Assembly (NCBI GenBank): GCA_951799445.1 | Contig: OX637287.1 | Span: 49,567,724 to 49,631,723, forward strand | Direction of reading: 5' to 3' | DNA: 64,000 bases | Source: Pseudisothecium myosuroides | Taxonomy: Eukaryota > Streptophyta > Bryopsida > Hypnales > Lembophyllaceae | Part shown: one piece after another, positions 58,172-64,000 of the stretch | How positions within the stretch are numbered: position 1 is the first letter of the stretch | Layout: each line of letters opens with the position of its first letter | Made by a program: the position numbers and the translations under genes | Notes under the pieces: generated by a model | The model's database searches: none | Told to the model about the DNA's origin: nothing | Seen by the model: the letters and a program-made list of their open reading frames with translations, nothing else

Positions 58172-58910
58172 CCCTTAAATGCCCAAACACCGTTTTTTGG
58201 CAACATAGCGATTTTGGGCAACTCACTACGAGTGGAGTTTTTATTTTTTTTCTTTGAAAATTTCACGCAATATGTGCCCGAGGAGTAGCTTTAAGGCCCA
58301 ACAATTTTCATAACTTTTGACTTCATGGTTAAAAAGTTATTGCATGATATGTGATTTTCATTGCTCGGCAGGCTGCTTGGGCAACTCAAAAAACTTATTT
58401 AAAAATCACTTTTAAAAAAAATAAAAATTTTAAATTGGTTATTTAGATTTATATCTATGTGGGAAGCTTTGAATCATTCCATTTGGATTAACAAGTCAAA
58501 AATTATGAGGAGTTTTAGTTTGCAGGTAGTTATGGCTTTCAAAGACTCCATACCTACCCGAAAACTAAAACTCCTCATAACTTTTGACTTGTTAATCCAA
58601 ATGGAATGATTCAAAGCTTCCCACGTAGATATAAATCTAAAGAATCAATTTCAAATTTTTATTTTTTTAAAAGTGATTTTTAAAGAAGTTTTTTGAGCTG
58701 CCCGGACTGCCCGCCGAGCAATGAAAATTACATATCATGCAATAACTTTTTAACCATAAAGTCAAAAGTTATGAAAATTGTTGGGCCTTAAAGCTACTCC
58801 TCCGGCACATATTGTGTGAAATTTTCAAAGAAAAAAAATAAAAACTCCACTTGTAGTGAGCTGCCCAAAATCACTATGTTGCCAAAAAACGCAGTTTTTA
58901 TATTTAGGGG
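58172..58910. mobile_element. TTAA-family element, copy E: 739-bp near-perfect palindrome
   Basis: Two arms of about 364 bp meet around a spacer of about 12 bp centred at 58,541. The arms match almost base for base, for example CTCCTCATAACTTTTGACTT with its inverted partner and CATATCATGCAATAACTTTT likewise. Both arms derive from the right half of copies A and B (GCTGCCCGG, CAAAATCACTATGTTGCCAA). It is flanked by TTAT as a direct repeat (58,168-58,171 and 58,911-58,914). Confidence 0.85.
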
Positions 58911-58914
58911 TTAT

Positions 58915-59150
58915 AGATGTTCATTGATATTCTAGTCTATTTGAATGTTATGTAGCTCTCTTAATTTCTTACATGGTTCCAATGCCAATCCAAAAGTGTC
59001 CCTCTACATTGTAGAATAATAAATCAACCTTTTGCGAATATGAAATCAAGCATGGTGGTGTTCATTGATATTATGAAATGGCAAATTTTCAACCCAATTC
59101 CAACCCTTTGAGCCCCATTTCCATCCTTTCAAATTCCAATTCCACAGCAA
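58915..59150 (+). repeat. Dispersed repeat family 5, longest copy
   Basis: GTAGAATAATAAATCAACC, GTTCATTGATATTATGAA, CCAACCCTTTGAGCCCC. Relatives at 16,562 and 32,080. Confidence 0.6.
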
Positions 59151-59217
59151 TTGCAATGTTTAGAAAATTAGAATGCGAAAAGAGTGAAATTGGGTTGTGG
59201 ACTAGGAAAATGAATTT

Positions 59218-60549
59218 TCTGGGACAGATTCCATACCGGTGTTGCTTCCCTCAGTTGGTATCGTTATTACGCTGTAAATATCATGGCACCCGGTGGAGAG
59301 GTACACCCTGTCCTCTTTGGTAGCAAAACATCATCGGCAGAGGCTCATGATCCAGTAAGATCTTGCAAAACATTCAGATTTTAGGGCTTGAATGGAAGTG
59401 CTCCCCTTGTTCATTTGCGCTACTGTAATTCTTGCTCTTGTGTCACACTTCTTCATGTGTGTATCCAGAGCATTCTCGAAAACCCGAGTTGAACACCGTC
59501 TGAATTTGCATGAAAAAAGACTTTTTGACCCCGTGTTTTGCAAAGTTGAGTTCATTTTGAGACATGTGAGTGCTCCTTAAGCCAATGAATGAGGCATTGT
59601 CTTCTGATGTAAGAGCTTCAATTCTAATTGATGACGTCGCTCCAAGTAACTCTTAGTTGGCATGCCACTGCTACTCAAGTCTGGAATGTGTATTTGCTGC
59701 ATAACTTCTCCATTCACACAATGGCAAATGTTGTATGGCAAGCAAAGAAGACAACCTGACCCTCCTTGAGGCCTACAGCAACCGACACCAGCAATTCAAT
59801 ACTGGCAACCTTCGGCCTCTGGATTGGGATTACATGCTCACTTCAGTCAATGCAAACTTTGATTCTGGGATGGTGGACAAGACTCGCAACAGGTCAAGAA
59901 TAAGTTGGAGAACACGAAGAAAACGTACGAATAGAAGAATCAAAGGAGCGGACACCCCTGGACTTCCTGTCAAGTGATCGTATTTTCACGACAGGGACAG
60001 AATTGTTGGCAACAATCCTCGGGTGGTTGAGAGCCTTGGCGCTACCTAGAATCCAGCTCCAATTCACCCATCCGAGCCTCTAGTACTATTGACGAGTATC
60101 GTGAAGTCTGAGGAAGGTTGCACTAGACCAAGTATCCCAGTTTGCCTGTCCGCTAATTCCAAGAGTCTGAAGAGGCTCTCTACAGAATACTTGCTTGGCT
60201 GCAGAGGAAGAGGACACGCCAGAAACCCCTACTACTTCTTCTATGCAAGTTGAGAATCATGTACTTACGAACTCTTTAGCGAGGGGAGGCAACATTCTTA
60301 CCATAGCCCTGCAAAGACACTTGCTGAGGCCATCACAAAATTTGGAGAGCTGTGGACACAACTAGAACGAGATAGAGCAGAGCGGGAAGAGAGGAGAGCA
60401 GAACGGGAATAGTGGAGGCAAAAGGAAAATGCAGCGGGCAGAGAGGAAAGAATTCTGAAGTTGCAGATGGACGTGCAGTTGCGGTTCAAGGAGCTGTTCT
60501 CTCTGGGACAGAGAAGAGCACCCGGTGAAGAGGTACACCCTGTCCTCTT
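59218..60549. repeat. Direct repeat pair (32 bp plus 10 bp) flanking the trihelix pseudogene
   Basis: GCACCCGGTGGAGAGGTACA, continuing CCCTGTCCTCTT, at 59,286-59,317 recurs with one mismatch at 60,518-60,549. In both places TCTGGGACAG lies upstream (59,219 and 60,502). The right copy is part of the pseudogene's 3' coding region, so the left one is a displaced fragment of the same gene. Confidence 0.7.
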
Positions 60550-60598
60550 AAATACGGATTGCCTGCCTGGGGTCCCCCCCAAAATTGACTCTGCCTAA
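59735..60598 (+). pseudogene. Trihelix (SIP1/ASIL-type) transcription factor pseudogene
   Basis: The N-terminal frame encodes LTLLEAYSNRHQQFNTGNLR and PLDWDYMLTSVNANF, the first two helices of a plant trihelix (SANT/MYB-like) DNA-binding domain. The third helix continues in another frame as SQQVKNKLENTKKTYE, so about one base is lost near 59,884. A TAG follows. The C-terminal coiled coil (LAEAITKFGELWTQLERDR, then EERILKLQMDVQLRFKELF) is back in the first frame, broken by a TAG near 60,410, and ends with TAA at 60,596. A working copy would bind promoters in the nucleus. No introns are seen. Confidence 0.65.
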
Positions 60599-63500
60599 GA
60601 ATCCGCCATGAGACAAGTTTCAAGATGTTTCGGAATTTCGTTTTGAGTGTTGCATCTGTGATAGGCTCAACATTCTGATGGTTATATTTTATGTGTTTAG
60701 AGAGTACTTACAGAGACATGTAATCAATATATATCTCAAGGCGCACAATATTATTTCTGTCCGGGACGTCATATAATGAGACAATTGAAGCATGCAGATC
60801 GACGAGACTTGAGAGCCGCCAACTTTCACATCGTGCATGACTTAAGAGAACAAGATTTTTTCTGTGACTGCAGCCGACGATGTTGAGCTTTTCGAACGGT
60901 TAATAATATGCAGGAGGATGGAGCTTAGGACGGCAGAGAGGTTGCACTGCAATTCTAGCTCTCAAATACATGCATCTTCAAAAGGACCACCCTCGGACTC
61001 CGCCTATGCCATTCAAGTCTCCGCCTACGAGTCCCAATTTCACGAGTTTCCGAACAGGAACTTCACATGTCCATTAGTTCAATTGGCAGAATAATTGACG
61101 TTTTCACTTACGATAGCAGATCTCTCGAAGAATGTGACGGAAACTATTGTCGTCATATCTGCCCAACCTAAGTAATATCCACCAGGTAAGCCTAACAAAC
61201 TGGAGAACATCGCGTTTAGTCCTCAACTTAGGTAGTTCTAAAATGGTTCGAGATAGTTGTAAACGGTCAAATGATTGTTAGTAGATTTACACACATAAAT
61301 CCAACTAGACTAGACTCACTTGATCTGCCAAAACACACACAAAAAAAAGCTATCTCTAATCTCCATAGAGCTTGGTCAGCCAATGGAACCGCAGTGGCAA
61401 GCCTTGAAAATTTTGCCCATAAAATTTCCGCACGCGTTTCTGGAACTGTTGAAGGAGCTTTGAGATGAACGGCTCAAACTTGTTTACTGCCACATAGCTC
61501 TGCAATTTCTGCGATTTCCAATTGAGCAAACCGCGCTTAGTCCCGATGTCCTTGGTGCCCACCAGAGGCACGACATTCTCACGCAGGTTGAATGCAGCGG
61601 CACTCTGCACTCGGCTGCCGCAGAGCTCTTGCCCTTGTCATGCCCGCCTTTTGCTTCCGCACTTCGGATTTAGGCTGCAATTTCGGGAGGTATTGGTACT
61701 CCGGCCATGAATCTCATGACTCTGCAACCAAGGCGGTCGCATCTTCAGAAACGAAGGTATGGCGGAAGGACTTCTAATTGTCCAAAAGAAAGAGATCTCG
61801 GACATGATTCGAAAATTCGATAGTATGTCTGGGAGTTGAAACTCTATGAATCTCCTTGATATGGAACCCTCAAGAACAAAGCTGGTCGCATCAACGAAAC
61901 CAAGGTATGGTGAAAACACTTGGAGTATGAATTAGAGGGTGTCAGTGCAAGGTATCTCTTCGGCAATAAAAGGCAGTATGTTCTCAAATGCAATGTGAAA
62001 GCTCTGGCTCAGAATTGCGAGAGGCTTGAAATGGAAAGAAATAGGGAAATCTTTCCCTAGAGGTCGAGAGCTGTTACACCCGTTGTCTTCATGTTTTTTA
62101 GTACAGAATCTCCAATAAGGGTGTTAAAATGTTCGACTTCCATTGCGAGATTCTTTCCCTTCATCCCATTTTGAGCCCCGCGTGATGTGGGGTCTCAACT
62201 TCTCCTCAAAAATAGAAGCCCTCAGCTCATGTAGAGTTTTGAAGTCTCCTTTCAGAATTGCCTCCCGACACCGTAGCTAATGAACCTTTTAGACTGAGTG
62301 AGGCCAGCAAGTAGTTAAGGTGCTAGCCTCGTTAGACTTTCTGCCGATGTTTACAACGTTGGGAATGTCTTTGGCAACCACGAAACCGGGGATGTCAGAT
62401 AATTCAGCTTCCATGTCGAAGGAACCAACCTGCAGCACGTCCAGCTTAGTTAGTCGAGGTAATACCGAGAAACGCATGATCCTTTGTCAAAGAATATTTG
62501 GGATCAGAATATCCTGACCACTGAAGCTGTAGGATTAACAACGCATACTACAGAATTAATCTCTCTGAAATTTGCAGGAGTTCTCACCTGTAGTGGTGTT
62601 TTACAATCGCATGCACTTCAGTAAGATCGTTGAACGTCTCTTATATAACATTGGCGACATTCACAGGAAACTTGTAACGCATTCCCGGTGTTGATTCCCG
62701 GTGAATTCCCGGTGAGTCTCACATTTCCCACTCAGCCCAAAACTGTGACTTTCATCTTCACAAAGGTCTAATTTCAGGTCACAAACTAGGAAACGTAAGA
62801 TATTGGGTTTAGGATGCGCGTCCTAGATCACGCCAAAGTAATGAAATATCGCCAATTTTAACGAAATTGAAGATGTTGCAAGAAGGAATTGGGGCGTGGA
62901 ATTGTAGTTCGATCGAGCCCCGCTAGTGCTTGTTGTACATTAGTTAAACAGAAGTAATGAAGAGCGTGATGACAGGGAAGTGGTGATCTCGATGTACTCT
63001 CGTTATTCCTTTGTATGATTGTTCCTCTTCAACACTTGCCTTGTTGCTTTTGCAGAATGGAATTAAACTTGCATTTTAAACTTTGGCAATTTTAGCAGTA
63101 GACAGCATTCTGGCAATAGCAGAATGCATGCAACAATAGTGCACCAATTTAGCAAGAGTATAATTAATGGATATCAAGAAGAGGTGTTGATTTCAAATGC
63201 GGCAACTCGCCATGCAAGACTGAGTTCCACGTTGGTCGTGATCCATCCAAGACAAGAGGGCGCTAATGGCCGTCGCGACACGATTGCGGGTATGGCGGTG
63301 ACTCTGGGCACCTCCAACTAAGATAGAAAACGATAAGTCAGGGTCACCATCCCAATCGTGATCGGCCAAGTCGGACTCCTGGTAGTCCGAATCCTAGTTC
63401 GGTTGTGAATTTGAGTAGATCCAAATCCGAACCTGCATGCAAAGTACCATGGTACTTGTATAACATCTTGCATCTTGCAAATGTTGAAAGAACCCTCTAG

Positions 63501-63990
63501 AGATTCAAGTACTAAGAGCAAAGCTGGCAATTAGGATTCAAGCTAAGTCCAGATTACTGCACTCTCCAGGTTGTTTAAGTAGCCCTCAACTATTTCCATG
63601 AAATCTCTCCATCACTTACAGAATTTCTCCCAATGATAAATTAGACGATTTGAAGTTTTTCATATGTGCTTGGTTTAGACACATTCAGAACCCAAAACCC
63701 AAAACCTCAGAGAGCGTTGATAGTTACTGGACGTTCATGGCACTTGACCAACGGCGAAGCAAGGACTTCTGCTACAGCACAAGTGCGAATGACATATAGA
63801 GCTCCAACATATGGAAGACGGCGAGAACCCTGATTGAAGGACCAACCTCCTATTCTACTGTGCCAAACTCGAAGCGAAAGGCAGCAAAGGGAGGACAAAC
63901 ACAGAAAGAACTCAGATGAGGTCGGAGAGGGTCGGCAAGCTTCCCAATCTTGCCACTGAAGCCACGTCATGCAGATCCATTTCCACCATG
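60599..63990. other. GC-richer intergenic region, no recognised gene
   Basis: Short frames at 60,864-61,094 (plus), 61,356-61,919 (minus, two overlapping), 62,289-62,477 (minus) and 63,707-63,970 (minus) have protein-like composition but no family resemblance that I can support. At 62,682-62,713 there are three copies of ATTCCCGGTG. Decayed coding sequence or exons of a gene extending past the window are possible. Confidence 0.35.
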
Positions 63991-64000
63991 CATGTATTTG

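Noticed and set aside
59331..59555. 74-codon minus-strand frame resembling the start of the 46,126 frame
   Set aside because: Shared residues (SLFS.KFR) are few and the DNA does not align; likely coincidence.
59286..60549. Direct repeats read as solo-LTR or target duplications
   Set aside because: The 32-bp repeat is part of the pseudogene coding sequence and too long for a target duplication. No retroelement lies between the copies.
1..64000. tRNA, rRNA or organellar insertions
   Set aside because: I looked for GTTCGA-type B boxes, rRNA-like GC blocks and plastid or mitochondrial genes and found none I could support.

Overview
The window looks like nuclear DNA of a land plant. It is AT-rich, has long intergenic stretches, plant-type introns with GT/AG borders, an F-box protein, a TIR-NBS-LRR receptor, a trihelix-type factor and a CACTA (En/Spm) transposon. 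I suspect a seedless plant such as a moss, because of the style of the TIR domain and the repeat content, but that placement is weak. I saw no LTR retrotransposon, organellar block, rRNA, tRNA or CRISPR array.

Layout. 1-9.6 kb is a transposon-rich gene desert: a 2.0-kb hAT-like element with an 8-bp target duplication, a TIR element inserted in an older repeat, a 168-bp hairpin and small dispersed repeats. 9.67-11.44 kb holds an intact intronless F-box gene (minus strand) whose last codons and 3' flank are present as three tandem blocks. A PIF/Harbinger-like element lies just upstream of it. 12.8-16.6 kb is nested repeats: a TTAA-flanked element, a Stowaway MITE and foldback elements. 16,679-31,783 is one 15.1-kb CACTA element with matching short termini and an AAA target duplication. 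It carries a five-exon transposase on the minus strand and a TnpA-like gene on the plus strand, transcribed divergently. Both are dead: their five nonsense codons are all of a type a single C-to-T change can make, and the transposase also has a frameshift. 33.4-37.6 kb holds three TIR elements and then two very large inverted repeats abutting at one shared TA. 39.2-42.9 kb is a TIR-NBS-LRR gene (minus strand, four exons, about 1,012 codons, open throughout), whose first exon I could not find. 45-48.4 kb has an unexplained GC-rich block. 51.5-58.9 kb is again nested TTAA-flanked elements, one of them a near-perfect 739-bp palindrome, plus a tandem array. 59.7-60.6 kb is a broken trihelix-type pseudogene. 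60.6-64 kb is GC-richer but I recognise no gene there.

The main biological signal is a set of structured non-autonomous DNA transposons. The best candidate for something undescribed is a family of roughly 0.9-kb elements ending in CCCCTAAAG and flanked by TTAA, as in piggyBac-type insertion, including a copy that is one long hairpin. Second is the pair of giant foldbacks. The only apparently functional protein genes are the F-box gene and the TIR-NBS-LRR gene.
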